From Stomatobaculum longum (GTDB taxonomy: Bacteria; Bacillota; Clostridia; Lachnospirales; Lachnospiraceae), in the NCBI GenBank assembly GCA_905370385.1, contig CAJPKN010000005.1, positions 1 through 41,720 on the forward strand: a stretch of DNA of 41,720 nt, given 5' to 3'. Each line of letters starts with the position of its first letter. Positions within the stretch are counted from its first letter, which is position 1. The translations under genes were made by a program, and so were the position numbers. This document shows, in pieces, positions 25,446-34,604 of this stretch. The notes below the pieces were generated by a model that was not told the origin of the DNA, did no database searches, and saw nothing but the letters and a program-made list of their open reading frames with translations.

Positions 25446-25847
25446 TTGAAATCACGACAGAATACAGAACAACTCAATCATCTGTCTTCTGAGGCCTTGG
25501 GCATGGCAGTGCGGCTGTTAATCACCGCCTGCCTGCTTTTTGTGCTTTTTCGGGGTGTTTTTGCGGCCTATCGCTTCGGGCACGACGCCTTTTACCAGCA
25601 GAGCGTCGAAGCAGCGCCGGGGCGCGATATCGCTGTGCACATCCCGGAGGGGCAGAGCACGGCGGAGACGGCGAAACAGCTGAAGGAGCTCGGGCTTATC
25701 GAGAACACCTGGGCCTTCCGTCTGCAGTCTCTCTTCCTCGGAAGAAAGGTGCGCGCGGGCGAATACAGCCTGAACACCTCGGAGACCATAGACGACATGC
25801 TGGAGATTTTATCGACCGCACCCGAGAAGCGAGGGGGCGGCAAATGA
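25446..25847 (+). CDS. Truncated MltG/YceG-like membrane protein
   Basis: A 133-residue protein with one N-terminal transmembrane segment (about residues 18-40) and a short extracytoplasmic region containing VHIPEGQSTAETAKQLKELGLIEN and VRAGEYSLNTSETIDDMLEIL. These match the N-terminal LysM-like part of endolytic transglycosylase MltG, which normally has about 340 residues; the catalytic YceG domain is missing. The gene occupies the mltG position of the Bacillus yrrL-trmR-trhP order. The TTG start is supported by GAGGAG 9 nt upstream, and the stop overlaps the next ATG by four bases. It is probably a regulatory or anchoring relic, not an active lyase. Confidence 0.7.
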   Translation: MKSRQNTEQLNHLSSEALGMAVRLLITACLLFVLFRGVFAAYRFGHDAFYQQSVEAAPGRDIAVHIPEGQSTAETAKQLKELGLIENTWAFRLQSLFLGRKVRAGEYSLNTSETIDDMLEILSTAPEKRGGGK

Positions 25848-26509
25848 TGATAGCAGAGCGCGTCCGGGCTTATCTGGACTATCTGGACCCCGGCAACCGG
25901 CGCTATCTGGAGGCGCTCAGGCGGGAAGCGGAGGAAGACGAGGTGCCCGTTATACGGCGGGACAGCGAGCGCTTCCTACGCAGCCTGCTCGCGGGACTTC
26001 GCCCGGAGCGCGTGCTGGAGCTGGGGACGGCGGTAGGCTATTCCGCGCTGGTAATGGCGGAAGAGCTGCCGCCGTCTGCGCATATCACGACGGTGGAGAA
26101 CTATGCGCCGCGCATAGCCCGCGCCAAGGAAAATATAGGGCGCTACGGGGCGGGACGCATCACTTTGATTGAGGGAGATGCCTACGAGCTCTTGAAAGAG
26201 CAGCCGGACGAGGCCTATGACTTCGTCTTTTTGGATGCCGCAAAGGGGCAGTATTTAAAGTGGCTCCCGGAGCTCTTGCGCGTGCTCTCACCGGGCGGGA
26301 CCCTGCTCTCGGACAATGTGCTGCAGGGGGGCGACACTGCCGAGTCCCGCTTTGCGATCGACCGGCGGGACAGAACCATACACAGCCGGATGCGTGCCTA
26401 TTTGGAGGCGCTCTCTGCCCGTGAAGGGCTCAGAACTTCGATATTGCCGATCGGCGACGGCCTGGCATTCAGTGTAAAGGAGAAGAGGATTGAGCAAAGA
26501 GAAGCGTAA
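25844..26509 (+). CDS. trmR: O-methyltransferase, probable tRNA 5-hydroxyuridine methyltransferase TrmR
   Basis: A 221-residue SAM-dependent enzyme of the caffeoyl-CoA O-methyltransferase fold. The SAM motif LELGTAVGYSALVMAEEL (about residues 57-74), the acidic VENYAPR loop, and FVFLDAAKGQY with metal-binding Asp are visible, as is LSDNVLQGG. In Bacillus TrmR (YrrM) methylates ho5U34 to mo5U34 in tRNA, and the gene sits directly before the U32-family trhP genes; the same order here is the main reason for the specific call. It overlaps both neighbours, by 4 and 20 bases. Confidence 0.8.
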   Translation: MMIAERVRAYLDYLDPGNRRYLEALRREAEEDEVPVIRRDSERFLRSLLAGLRPERVLELGTAVGYSALVMAEELPPSAHITTVENYAPRIARAKENIGRYGAGRITLIEGDAYELLKEQPDEAYDFVFLDAAKGQYLKWLPELLRVLSPGGTLLSDNVLQGGDTAESRFAIDRRDRTIHSRMRAYLEALSAREGLRTSILPIGDGLAFSVKEKRIEQREA

Positions 26510-27734
26510 AAAACCGGAGCTCCTGCTCCCGGCGGGGAGTCTCGAGGTCTTAAAAACCGCCTTTGACTACGGGGCGGATGCGGTCTACATCGGCGGCGAG
26601 GCCTTTGGACTCCGCGCAAACGCAAAGAATTTCAGCCCGGAAGAGATGGCGGAGGGGCTTCGCTTTGCGCACGAGAGAGGCAAGCGGGTCTTTGTGACCG
26701 CGAATATCCTCGCGCACAACAATGACTTAAATGAGGCAGAGAAGTATTTTGAGGAGCTCGCCGCGCTGAGGCCGGATGCGATTATCGTCTCGGACCCGGC
26801 ACTCTTTATGCTCGCAAAGCGCCTCTGTCCCGGCATTGAGCTGCATGTGAGCACTCAGGCGAACAACACGAACTACGGGACCTTTCTCTTCTGGCGGGAA
26901 CTCGGCGCGAGCCGCGTCGTGACGGCCAGAGAGCTCTCGCTCGCCGAGATACGCGAAATCCGGGAAAAAATCCCGGCGGAGATGGAGATTGAGACCTTTG
27001 TGCACGGCGCCATGTGTATCTCTTATTCGGGGCGCTGCCTGCTCTCGAGCTTCATGGCGGGGCGAGACGCGAACCACGGTGAGTGCACCCATCCCTGCCG
27101 CTGGCAGTACAGCGTGACCGAGGAGAAGCGCCCGGGCGAGTCCATGCCGGTCTTTGAGAACGAGAGAGGCACCTTCCTCTTTAATTCCAAGGACCTCTGC
27201 ATGATAGACCACATCCCGGAGCTCATAGAGAGCGGCGTGGACAGCTTTAAAATCGAGGGCAGGATGAAGACCGCGCTCTACGCGGCCGTCACGGCGCGCG
27301 CTTACCGCCGCGCCATCGACGACTACCTCGAGAGCCCGGAAAAATATGCGGCGAATCTCGAGTCGTACCGGGAGGAAATCGGCAAGTGCACCTATCGGGA
27401 GTACACGACGGGCTTCTTCTTCGGAAAGCCGAACGAAGAGGCACAAATTTACGACAGCAATACCTATGTGCGGAACTACACCTACCTCGGCAAGGTCGCC
27501 TCGGTCGACGCCGAGGGCTACGCGCACTTTGAACAGAAAAATAAATTTTCGGTCGGAGACCGGATTGAGCGCATGTGCTTTGACGGCAGCAACGAGCTGC
27601 TCACCGTGCTGGAGATTCGGAATCCGGAGGGCATCTCGGTGGAGAGTGCACCGCACCCCAAGGAGGCGCTGGCCGTCCGCTTTGACGGCAGTGTCGCCGC
27701 GGGAGAATTGCTTCGCATGGAGACTTTGGGATGA
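26490..27734 (+). CDS. trhP: U32-family tRNA hydroxylation protein TrhP-like
   Basis: A 414-residue member of peptidase family U32 that in E. coli and Bacillus is required to form 5-hydroxyuridine at tRNA position 34 from prephenate. It opens with ELLLPAGSLEVLKTAFDYGADAVY (in two overlapping motifs), and carries FVHGAMCISYSGRCLLSS and GRDANHGECTHPCRW, the four-cysteine set of the family. Bacillus has two such genes (yrrN, yrrO); only one full-length copy is present. The TTG at 26490 has AAAGGAG 7 nt before it and lies within the end of trmR. The product is the substrate of TrmR next door, so the two act in sequence. Confidence 0.85.
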   Translation: MSKEKRKKPELLLPAGSLEVLKTAFDYGADAVYIGGEAFGLRANAKNFSPEEMAEGLRFAHERGKRVFVTANILAHNNDLNEAEKYFEELAALRPDAIIVSDPALFMLAKRLCPGIELHVSTQANNTNYGTFLFWRELGASRVVTARELSLAEIREIREKIPAEMEIETFVHGAMCISYSGRCLLSSFMAGRDANHGECTHPCRWQYSVTEEKRPGESMPVFENERGTFLFNSKDLCMIDHIPELIESGVDSFKIEGRMKTALYAAVTARAYRRAIDDYLESPEKYAANLESYREEIGKCTYREYTTGFFFGKPNEEAQIYDSNTYVRNYTYLGKVASVDAEGYAHFEQKNKFSVGDRIERMCFDGSNELLTVLEIRNPEGISVESAPHPKEALAVRFDGSVAAGELLRMETLG

Positions 27735-28573
27735 CTGCTTTCTTTTTGAGCGCCGCGGGATTTTGCGCCGTCTACTTTGTTGTGCTCTGCGTCTACGCGA
27801 GACAGCTGGTTGCGCAGAGTTGGATCTGGCTCTTCTTTGCCCTGGTCTGCCTCGGCAATGTGCTGTTTCGCTGGTTGCACGCGCGGACGCCGGGAAAGGT
27901 ATCGCTCTTCTGGCTGATCCAGATACACACGCTCAGCTTTCTCGGCATGGCCGTACTCATGGCCTCGGGCCTTGCGGTCGCCTCCGGCATGCACCCCAAG
28001 GCGAAGGGACAGCCCGAGTACGCGATTGTGCTGGGGGCCGGCTTAAAGCCCGACGGATCGCTCTCAAAGACGCTGAAACAGCGCCTCGATACGGCACTGG
28101 ACTTTGCGGCAAAGTCGCCGGAGACCAGGTTCATATTGAGCGGCGGCTATGACCGACGCGGACAGCGGACGGAGGCGGAGGTCATGGCGGAGTACCTCAT
28201 GAAGCAAGGGCTTCCGGAGAAGCGGCTGCTGCTGGAGGTCCAGTCAAAGAACACCTATGAAAACATGGTATACAGTTACGCGCTGCTGCACCGCGTGAAC
28301 AATGAGGACTACCCGGTCTTTATCGAGGCGGAAGGGCGCTGGGTGCTACTCACGACTCCGGATCCGGATGTCGTGGCGGTCATCAGCTCGGACTTTCATC
28401 TCTACCGCGCCTCGGCCATACTCGAGGCGCAGTGCGACATGCAAGCGCTCGGGGTGCCCGCGCCGAGTGATCGCGTACTCTTTATGCACTATCTGGCGCG
28501 CGAGAGCATCGCGCTCTTAAAGGATAAGTATCTCGGAAGACTGAACAAACGACAGAGTCGGGAGAGGAAATGA
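27731..28573 (+). CDS. YdcF/SanA/ElyC family (DUF218) membrane protein
   Basis: A 280-residue protein with three or four N-terminal transmembrane helices (about residues 4-24, 31-47, 58-85) followed by a DUF218 domain: YAIVLGAGLKPDGSLS, RFILSGGYDRRGQRTEAEVMAEYL, and SSDFHLYRAS are its hallmarks. Family members such as ElyC and SanA influence envelope and peptidoglycan lipid-carrier metabolism, but the reaction is not established. It overlaps the trhP stop by four bases and its own stop is two bases from the next ATG, so it belongs to the same operon. Confidence 0.8.
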   Translation: MTAFFLSAAGFCAVYFVVLCVYARQLVAQSWIWLFFALVCLGNVLFRWLHARTPGKVSLFWLIQIHTLSFLGMAVLMASGLAVASGMHPKAKGQPEYAIVLGAGLKPDGSLSKTLKQRLDTALDFAAKSPETRFILSGGYDRRGQRTEAEVMAEYLMKQGLPEKRLLLEVQSKNTYENMVYSYALLHRVNNEDYPVFIEAEGRWVLLTTPDPDVVAVISSDFHLYRASAILEAQCDMQALGVPAPSDRVLFMHYLARESIALLKDKYLGRLNKRQSRERK

Positions 28574-28574
28574 T

Positions 28575-31544
28575 ATGACAGCAAAGTGGAATCGAGAGGA
28601 ACAGCTGGCGGAGATCGCAAAGCTGGACGCCTATCGCGTCCGGACGGAGAGCCGTCTCAAAGAACTTAAGGCGGACGGTGTGGAGCTGGAACACAAGAAG
28701 ACCGGCGCCCGCATTTTTCTCCTGCTCGCGGACGATGCGAACAAGGTCTTTACGATCGGCTTTCGGACGCCGCCGCAGGACTCGACCGGTGTCGCACACA
28801 TTGTCGAGCACACCGTGCTCTGCGGCTCGGAGAAGTACTGGGCCAAGGATCCGTTCATGGAGCTTGTGAAGGGCTCGCTGAATACCTTCCTGAATGCGAT
28901 GACCTACCCGGATCGCACGGTCTATCCGGTTGCGAGCTGCAACCCGAAGGACTTTGAGAACCTGATGGATGTCTATCTGGATGCGGTCTTTCACCCCCTT
29001 TTCTACAAGGAGGAGAAGATTTTCCGCCAGGAGGGCTGGAGATACGAGCTGGAGAGCGAGGATGCGAAGCTCGTCCGAAACGGTGTCGTCTACAACGAGA
29101 TGAAGGGCGCGTATTCGGATCCGGACCAGGTGCTGGAGCGCGCAATCGATGAGGCGCTCTTCCCGGGGCACCCCTATGCGGAGGAATCCGGCGGCGATCC
29201 GGACTTTATTCCGGATTTGACTTACGAGGCCTACCTCGACTTCCATCGCCGCTACTATCACCCGAGCAATTCCTTTATCTACCTCTACGGCAATCTCGAT
29301 ATGGCGGAGAGACTGCGCTACTTAGACGAAAGCTATCTCTCGAAGTACGAGCGCCTCGCAATCGACTCGGCGATACCCGCACCGAAGCGGCTCGGTGCGC
29401 CGGTCTTTGTGTCCCGCCCCTATTCGATCGGGGAGACGGAGAGCGAAGAGAGAGCGGCCTATGTCTCGCTGAACCTCCGCGTCGGCGGGCAGCTGGATCC
29501 GGTCGAGTACAGTGCCTATCAGGCCCTCGACTACGTGCTCTTAAAGGCGCCCGGGGCGCTCTTACACGATGCCCTCATTGAGGAGGGCTTCGGGGACGAT
29601 GTTTACGGCGGCTATGCAAACGGCATACGAGAGCCCTATTTCCAGATTACGGCGAAGCATTTGAGACGCGAGCAGAAAGACAGCTTTTTGCGGCGTGTTC
29701 GCGAGCTGCTCACGGAGATTGCGGAGGACGGCCTGGATCACGAGATGCTGCTCGCCGCGATCAACATGGCGGAGTTCCGCGCGCGCGAAGCAAACTTCGG
29801 CTCTGCGCCGAAGGGACTGGTCTACGGCCTGCAGAGCTTTGAGAGCTGGATTTACGATGCGGATCCCTGCCTGCACCTTCGCTTTGCGGGGCTTTTTGAC
29901 GAGCTTCGCCGTAAGGTGGGCGAGAACTATTTTGAGAATCTGATACGCGAGGCCCTCCTCGAGAACGAGAACTATGCGGTTGTGGAGCTCTACCCGGTGC
30001 GCGGCCTCACGGCAAAACATGAGGCCGAGGACGAGGAGAGACTCGCGGCAAAGAAGGCGGCGATGAGCGCGGCGGAGCGGCGGGCGCTGATTGCCTTCGG
30101 CAAAGAGATGCGGGCATATCAGGATGCGGCCGACAGCGAAGAGGCGCTTCGCACGATACCGATGCTCTCCCGCGAGGATTTGGCGGCGGAGAATGAGCCG
30201 CTTAACTTCGAAGCAGGCAAACTGGGTGAGACGCCCTTCCACTATGCGGCGCGAAATACCACGGGAATACTCTATCTACGCCTTGACTTTGACGTGAGCG
30301 ACCTGCCGGCAGAGTCGCTCACCGAGCTCTCCCTCATCAAGGATTTGCTCGGCTACCTGAATACCGACGCGCACAGCTACGGCGAACTTTCGACCCTGGT
30401 AAATCTTCATACCGGCGGCATCCAGTTTAGCATTGACAACTATCCGGACCTCGCAGAGTTCCGGGGCGACCGGAGAGTCTTCTCTGCCTCGGTTAAGTTC
30501 CTGCCGGAGAATGCCGCAAAGGCAATTGAGCTGGTCAACGAACAGCTCCTCTCCACGCAGTTTACGGACCGCGAGCGTGTGCGGAATTTGATCGGCGAGA
30601 TTCGGGCGGGCTTAAAGGATACGCTCCTCTCCGCCGGGCATATCGCGGCGGTAAATCGTGCGGCCTCCTATTTCAGCGAGAGCGGTGTGTTTCAGGATGT
30701 GACGAAGGGCATCGCCTACTACCGTTTCCTCGAGGGACTTACGGAAGATGCGGCGCTCACGGCCTTTACGGAGCGCGCAAAGGCCGTGCTCGGTGAGACC
30801 GTTCGGAGCGGCCGTCTCCTGATTCACCTGACGGCGGAATCGGCAGGGAAGGCGGCGGTGCTGCCGTTGCTCACGGAACTTCCCGCGCGCTATCCGGCGG
30901 GCGGCAAGGGAGAAATGCGCTTCCGCTTCGCAGAGAATATCAAGAGAGAGGGCTTCGGCTCCGCTTCCCGCGTGAACTATGTGGCGCGCATCGGCAACTT
31001 CCGCACGGGCGGCTTCCGCTACACGGGTGCCCTCCGCATTGCGCAGACCATGTTGAGCTACGGTTATCTCTGGAATGAGATACGCTCAAAGGGCGGGGCC
31101 TACGGCTGCGCGGTCCGCTTCGGACGCGGCGGCAGCGTGGTGTTCAGTTCCTACCGAGATCCGAAGCTTGAGGAGACCGACAAGGTCTACGAGGGTGTCC
31201 CGGGCTACCTCGAGCAGTATGAGGCGGATGAGAGAGAGATGACCAAGGCCATCATCGGCGCCGTCGGCGAGATGGATACGCCGCGCACGCCGCAGCTCAG
31301 CGGCCTTCTGGCGCTCTCCGCATATTACTCGAAGGTGACGGATGAAATGTTTGCCAAGGAGCGCGCGGAAGTGCTCTCGGCGACCCCGAAGGACATACGG
31401 GCGCTTGCACCGCTGGTACGGGAGGCGCTGAAATACGAGGCAAAGTGCGTCATCGGCAACGAGGGCGCAATCGCGCGGGCCAAGGACTTCTTTACGGAGA
31501 CAGCACAACTTTTCGCCGCGGAGAGTGAGGAGACAGAGGCATGA
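28575..31544 (+). CDS. M16C family zinc metallopeptidase (PreP/Cym1-like)
   Basis: A 989-residue single-chain pitrilysin/insulinase-family protease. The inverted zinc motif HIVEH is at residues 75-79, with the distal glutamate in GVVYNEMKGAYSD. Four homologous domains are expected from the length, which fits the presequence-protease subgroup (M16C) that clears short unstructured peptides in organelles. There is no signal peptide, so it is probably cytosolic and may degrade peptides from protein turnover. The stop overlaps the era start (ATGA). In several Clostridia such a gene lies near era/recO; the link, if any, is unknown. Confidence 0.92.
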   Translation: MTAKWNREEQLAEIAKLDAYRVRTESRLKELKADGVELEHKKTGARIFLLLADDANKVFTIGFRTPPQDSTGVAHIVEHTVLCGSEKYWAKDPFMELVKGSLNTFLNAMTYPDRTVYPVASCNPKDFENLMDVYLDAVFHPLFYKEEKIFRQEGWRYELESEDAKLVRNGVVYNEMKGAYSDPDQVLERAIDEALFPGHPYAEESGGDPDFIPDLTYEAYLDFHRRYYHPSNSFIYLYGNLDMAERLRYLDESYLSKYERLAIDSAIPAPKRLGAPVFVSRPYSIGETESEERAAYVSLNLRVGGQLDPVEYSAYQALDYVLLKAPGALLHDALIEEGFGDDVYGGYANGIREPYFQITAKHLRREQKDSFLRRVRELLTEIAEDGLDHEMLLAAINMAEFRAREANFGSAPKGLVYGLQSFESWIYDADPCLHLRFAGLFDELRRKVGENYFENLIREALLENENYAVVELYPVRGLTAKHEAEDEERLAAKKAAMSAAERRALIAFGKEMRAYQDAADSEEALRTIPMLSREDLAAENEPLNFEAGKLGETPFHYAARNTTGILYLRLDFDVSDLPAESLTELSLIKDLLGYLNTDAHSYGELSTLVNLHTGGIQFSIDNYPDLAEFRGDRRVFSASVKFLPENAAKAIELVNEQLLSTQFTDRERVRNLIGEIRAGLKDTLLSAGHIAAVNRAASYFSESGVFQDVTKGIAYYRFLEGLTEDAALTAFTERAKAVLGETVRSGRLLIHLTAESAGKAAVLPLLTELPARYPAGGKGEMRFRFAENIKREGFGSASRVNYVARIGNFRTGGFRYTGALRIAQTMLSYGYLWNEIRSKGGAYGCAVRFGRGGSVVFSSYRDPKLEETDKVYEGVPGYLEQYEADEREMTKAIIGAVGEMDTPRTPQLSGLLALSAYYSKVTDEMFAKERAEVLSATPKDIRALAPLVREALKYEAKCVIGNEGAIARAKDFFTETAQLFAAESEETEA

Positions 31545-32434
31545 AATCGGGTTTTGTCGCGCTGATCGGGCGCCCCAATGTGGGAAAATCGACGCTCATG
31601 AATCACCTGATCGGGCAGAAAATCGCTATCACTTCGGAGAAGGCCCAGACCACAAGAAGCCAGATTCGAACGGTATACACGGACGAACGCGGCCAGATTG
31701 TGTTCGAGGACACGCCGGGGCTTACCCGCGCCAAAAATAAGCTCGGGCGCTTCATGGTCGGTGTCGCGGAGAAGACCATAGAAGAGGCGGATGTGATACT
31801 CTGGATTGTCGACGCGAGCGAGCACATAGGGCCCGCCGAGCGGGAAATCGGGGAGCGGCTTCGGAAGTGCCGCCAACCCCTGGTCCTCGCAGTCAATAAG
31901 ATTGATAAAATCACGGACAAAGCGCGGCTTGCCGCGCAGGTCAAGGCCTATGAGGAGTTCTGCCGCCCGAAGGACATGGTCGCGGTTGCGGCCTTAAAGA
32001 GCGAGAACATAGACCTCTTGCTCGATACGCTCTATCGCTATCTGCCTGAGGGCCCCTTCTTTTACAGTGAGGACACGGTGACCGAGGAACCCATGCGGGA
32101 ACTTGCCGGCGAGCTGATCCGGGAGCAGACCCTGCGTCTGCTTCGTGACGAAGTGCCGCACGGCGTCGCCGTCACGGTGGAGCGCATGAAGGAGAGGGAG
32201 GACGGCGGCTTTGACATTGACGCCAACATCATCTGCGAGCGGGAGTCGCATAAGGGCATGGTGATCGGCAAGGGCGGTCAGATGTTAAAGCGCATCGGCA
32301 TCGGCGCAAGGAAGGCCATCGAAGAGATGACGGAGAGTAAGGTGAATTTAAAGCTCTGGGTCAAGGTGCGGCGCGACTGGCGTGACAACGACACCCAGCT
32401 CCGCTCCTTCGGCTACGACGCGAGAAAGTTATGA
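31541..32434 (+). CDS. era: GTPase Era
   Basis: A 297-residue essential GTPase that binds the 3' end of 16S rRNA during 30S assembly. G1 is GRPNVGKST (about residues 9-17), the effector loop AQTTRSQI, G3 DTPG, and G4 NKID. The C-terminal KH domain has VIGKGGQMLKRIGIGARKAIEEM. The length is normal. It overlaps both the M16C gene upstream and recO downstream by four bases. The nearby RuvX/YqgF, RNase J and RsmE also act on 16S rRNA maturation. Confidence 0.97.
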   Translation: MKSGFVALIGRPNVGKSTLMNHLIGQKIAITSEKAQTTRSQIRTVYTDERGQIVFEDTPGLTRAKNKLGRFMVGVAEKTIEEADVILWIVDASEHIGPAEREIGERLRKCRQPLVLAVNKIDKITDKARLAAQVKAYEEFCRPKDMVAVAALKSENIDLLLDTLYRYLPEGPFFYSEDTVTEEPMRELAGELIREQTLRLLRDEVPHGVAVTVERMKEREDGGFDIDANIICERESHKGMVIGKGGQMLKRIGIGARKAIEEMTESKVNLKLWVKVRRDWRDNDTQLRSFGYDARKL

Positions 32435-33087
32435 GAGAGGGCGAAGAAGTCAGCGGGCTGGTGCTGAAAAGCATGGCAATCGGCGAGCGGGACCGGCGCA
32501 TCACGATACTCACGCGGGAAAAGGGCAAGATTTCCTGTTTTGCGCGGGGCGCCGCGCGCCAGGGCAGTCCGCTCATGGGTCTTGCGCGCCCCCTGGTCTA
32601 CGGCAAGTTTACGCTCAGGCCGGGCCGGGACGCCGACATTGTGGTCGCCGCGGAAGGCCTGCGCTTTTTCGGGAAAATCGAGGCGGATATCGAGGCACTC
32701 TGCTATGCGAGCTATTTTCTGGAACTCGCGGATTACTTTTACCGCGATTTTCAGCGGGAGGAAGAGGGCTTAAAGCTCCTTTACTTTTCGCTGCTCGCGC
32801 TGGAAAAACCGGAGCTTCCGCGGGAACTGGTGAGGCGCATTCTGGAGTTAAAGCTCTTGGTGCTTTTCGGGAGCTATGTCGCCGCGCCGCCGCTCAAAAA
32901 ACAAGATAATTGCGCTTACACCTGGGACTTTGTGGTCCGTACACCGGTGGAAAAGCTGTTTACCTTTACCGTGGGGGAGGAAGCACTGCGGGAATTCGGA
33001 GAAAATGTGGATGCCCTGCGTTCACAGGTTGCGCCGCACCGCTTCCGTGCGCTTTCCGTGCTGGAAGAAATGCGGCGGGTGCAGTAG
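32431..33087 (+). CDS. recO: DNA repair protein RecO
   Basis: A 218-residue recombination mediator that loads RecA with RecR at gaps. The N-terminal OB fold contains GLVLKSMAIGERDRRITILTREKGKISCFARGA, cited here by its ends GLVLKSM and CFARGA, and the helical middle runs to about residue 150. It is about 30 residues shorter than Bacillus RecO and the four-cysteine zinc site found in many RecO C-terminal domains is missing (only three scattered cysteines exist). The ATG overlaps the era stop. A TAGAAT hexamer at 33085-33090, on the stop codon, may be the -10 of glyQS. Confidence 0.88.
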   Translation: MREGEEVSGLVLKSMAIGERDRRITILTREKGKISCFARGAARQGSPLMGLARPLVYGKFTLRPGRDADIVVAAEGLRFFGKIEADIEALCYASYFLELADYFYRDFQREEEGLKLLYFSLLALEKPELPRELVRRILELKLLVLFGSYVAAPPLKKQDNCAYTWDFVVRTPVEKLFTFTVGEEALREFGENVDALRSQVAPHRFRALSVLEEMRRVQ

Positions 33088-33123
33088 AATAGAGGACATC
33101 GGCAAGAGAGAGAGGGGAAAACG

Positions 33124-34512
33124 ATGGCTTATACAATGGAAAAAATCGTGGCACTCGCAAAGGCGAGAGGATTTGTCTATCCGGGTTCGGAAATCTACGG
33201 CGGACTCGCAAATACCTGGGACTACGGCAATCTCGGCGTGGAGCTTAAGAACAACGTGAAGAGAGCCTGGTGGCAGAAGTTCATCCAGGAGTCTCCCTAC
33301 AATGTGGGTGTGGACTGCGCGATTCTCATGAACACCCAGACCTGGGTTGCCTCCGGTCACATCGGCAGCTTCTCGGATCCGCTCATGGACTGCAAGAGCT
33401 GTCACGAGCGCTTCCGCGCGGACAAGCTGATCGAGGACTATGCGGCGGAGCACGGCGCAGAGCTCGAGTCCGGCGTGGACGGCTGGAGCCACGAGAAGAT
33501 GCAGGACTATATTAAGGCGCATGAGATTGCCTGCCCGAGCTGCGGCAAGCACGACTTCACGGACATCCGCGAGTTCAACCTCATGTTCAAGACCTTCCAG
33601 GGCGTGACCGAGGACGCAAAGAACACGGTCTACCTGCGCCCGGAGACGGCACAGGGTATCTTTGTGAACTTTAAGAACGTGCAGCGCACTTCCCGGAAGA
33701 AGATTCCCTTCGGCATCGGCCAGATCGGTAAGTCCTTCCGAAACGAGATCACACCGGGCAACTTCACCTTCCGCACGCGCGAGTTCGAGCAGATGGAACT
33801 CGAATTCTTCTGCAAGCCGGACACGGACCTCGAGTGGTTCGCGTACTGGAAGGAGCAGTGCATTCAGTGGCTTAAGACCCTCGGCATGCGCGATGACAGA
33901 CTGCGCGCGCGCGACCACGATCCGGAAGAGCTCTCCTTCTATTCGAAGGCGACCACCGACTTAGAATTCCTCTTCCCCTTCGGCTGGGGTGAACTTTGGG
34001 GCATTGCGGACAGAACGAACTACGATCTCTCGCGTCACCAGGAGGTCTCGGGTGAGGATTTAAGCTACTTCGACGAGGAGAGCAAGGAGAAGTACATCCC
34101 CTATGTCGTCGAGCCCTCGCTCGGCGCAGACCGCGTGACGCTCGCTTTCCTCTGCAACGCCTACGACGAGGAGGAACTCCCGGGCGGTGATGTGCGCACG
34201 GTGCTTCACTTCCACCCGGCGCTCGCACCGGTGAAAATTGCGGTGCTGCCGCTTTCCAAGAAACTCGGCGAGGGCGCGGAGAAGATTTATGCGGAGCTCT
34301 CGAAGTACTGGAACTGCGAGTACGACGACCGCGGCGCAATCGGCAAGCGTTACCGCAGAGAAGACGAAATCGGAACCCCCTTCTGCGTGACCTACGACTT
34401 TGAGTCCGAGGAGGATCAAAGCGTCACGATTCGCGACCGCGACAGCATGGAGCAGGAGAGAGTCAAGATTTCCGAGCTGAGAAACTACTTCTTGGACAAA
34501 TTCACGTTTTGA
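33124..34512 (+). CDS. glyQS: Glycine--tRNA ligase, dimeric (alpha2) type
   Basis: A 462-residue class II aminoacyl-tRNA synthetase that charges tRNA-Gly. It is the eukaryote/archaea-like homodimeric form seen in many Firmicutes and not the alpha2-beta2 GlyQ/GlyS. Motifs visible are [18 protein letters not shown] near the start, the FNLMFKT segment, motif 2 around [21 protein letters not shown] (cited by FRNEITPGN and REFEQME), and the anticodon-binding domain with [26 protein letters not shown] provides the RBS. No T-box leader fits in the 36-nt gap after recO. Confidence 0.97.
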   Translation: MAYTMEKIVALAKARGFVYPGSEIYGGLANTWDYGNLGVELKNNVKRAWWQKFIQESPYNVGVDCAILMNTQTWVASGHIGSFSDPLMDCKSCHERFRADKLIEDYAAEHGAELESGVDGWSHEKMQDYIKAHEIACPSCGKHDFTDIREFNLMFKTFQGVTEDAKNTVYLRPETAQGIFVNFKNVQRTSRKKIPFGIGQIGKSFRNEITPGNFTFRTREFEQMELEFFCKPDTDLEWFAYWKEQCIQWLKTLGMRDDRLRARDHDPEELSFYSKATTDLEFLFPFGWGELWGIADRTNYDLSRHQEVSGEDLSYFDEESKEKYIPYVVEPSLGADRVTLAFLCNAYDEEELPGGDVRTVLHFHPALAPVKIAVLPLSKKLGEGAEKIYAELSKYWNCEYDDRGAIGKRYRREDEIGTPFCVTYDFESEEDQSVTIRDRDSMEQERVKISELRNYFLDKFTF

Positions 34513-34545
34513 AATCCTGTGTATCTATTAAAAAACAAACATTTG

Positions 34546-34554
34546 TGATATGAT
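34546..34554 (+). promoter_or_regulatory. Extended -10 promoter of ppdK
   Basis: TGA followed by TATGAT at 34549-34554 forms an extended -10 element about 50 bp before the ppdK start; the -35 (TATTAA at 34526) is weak. No terminator hairpin is seen after glyQS. Confidence 0.5.
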
Positions 34555-34604
34555 GCTAACGTTGTAGAACAAAGATCCAGATTCGTGTTCAACAGGAGGA
34601 AAAC

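Noticed and set aside
33088..33123. T-box leader for glyQS
   Set aside because: Only 36 bases separate recO and glyQS; there is no room for a specifier stem or antiterminator.
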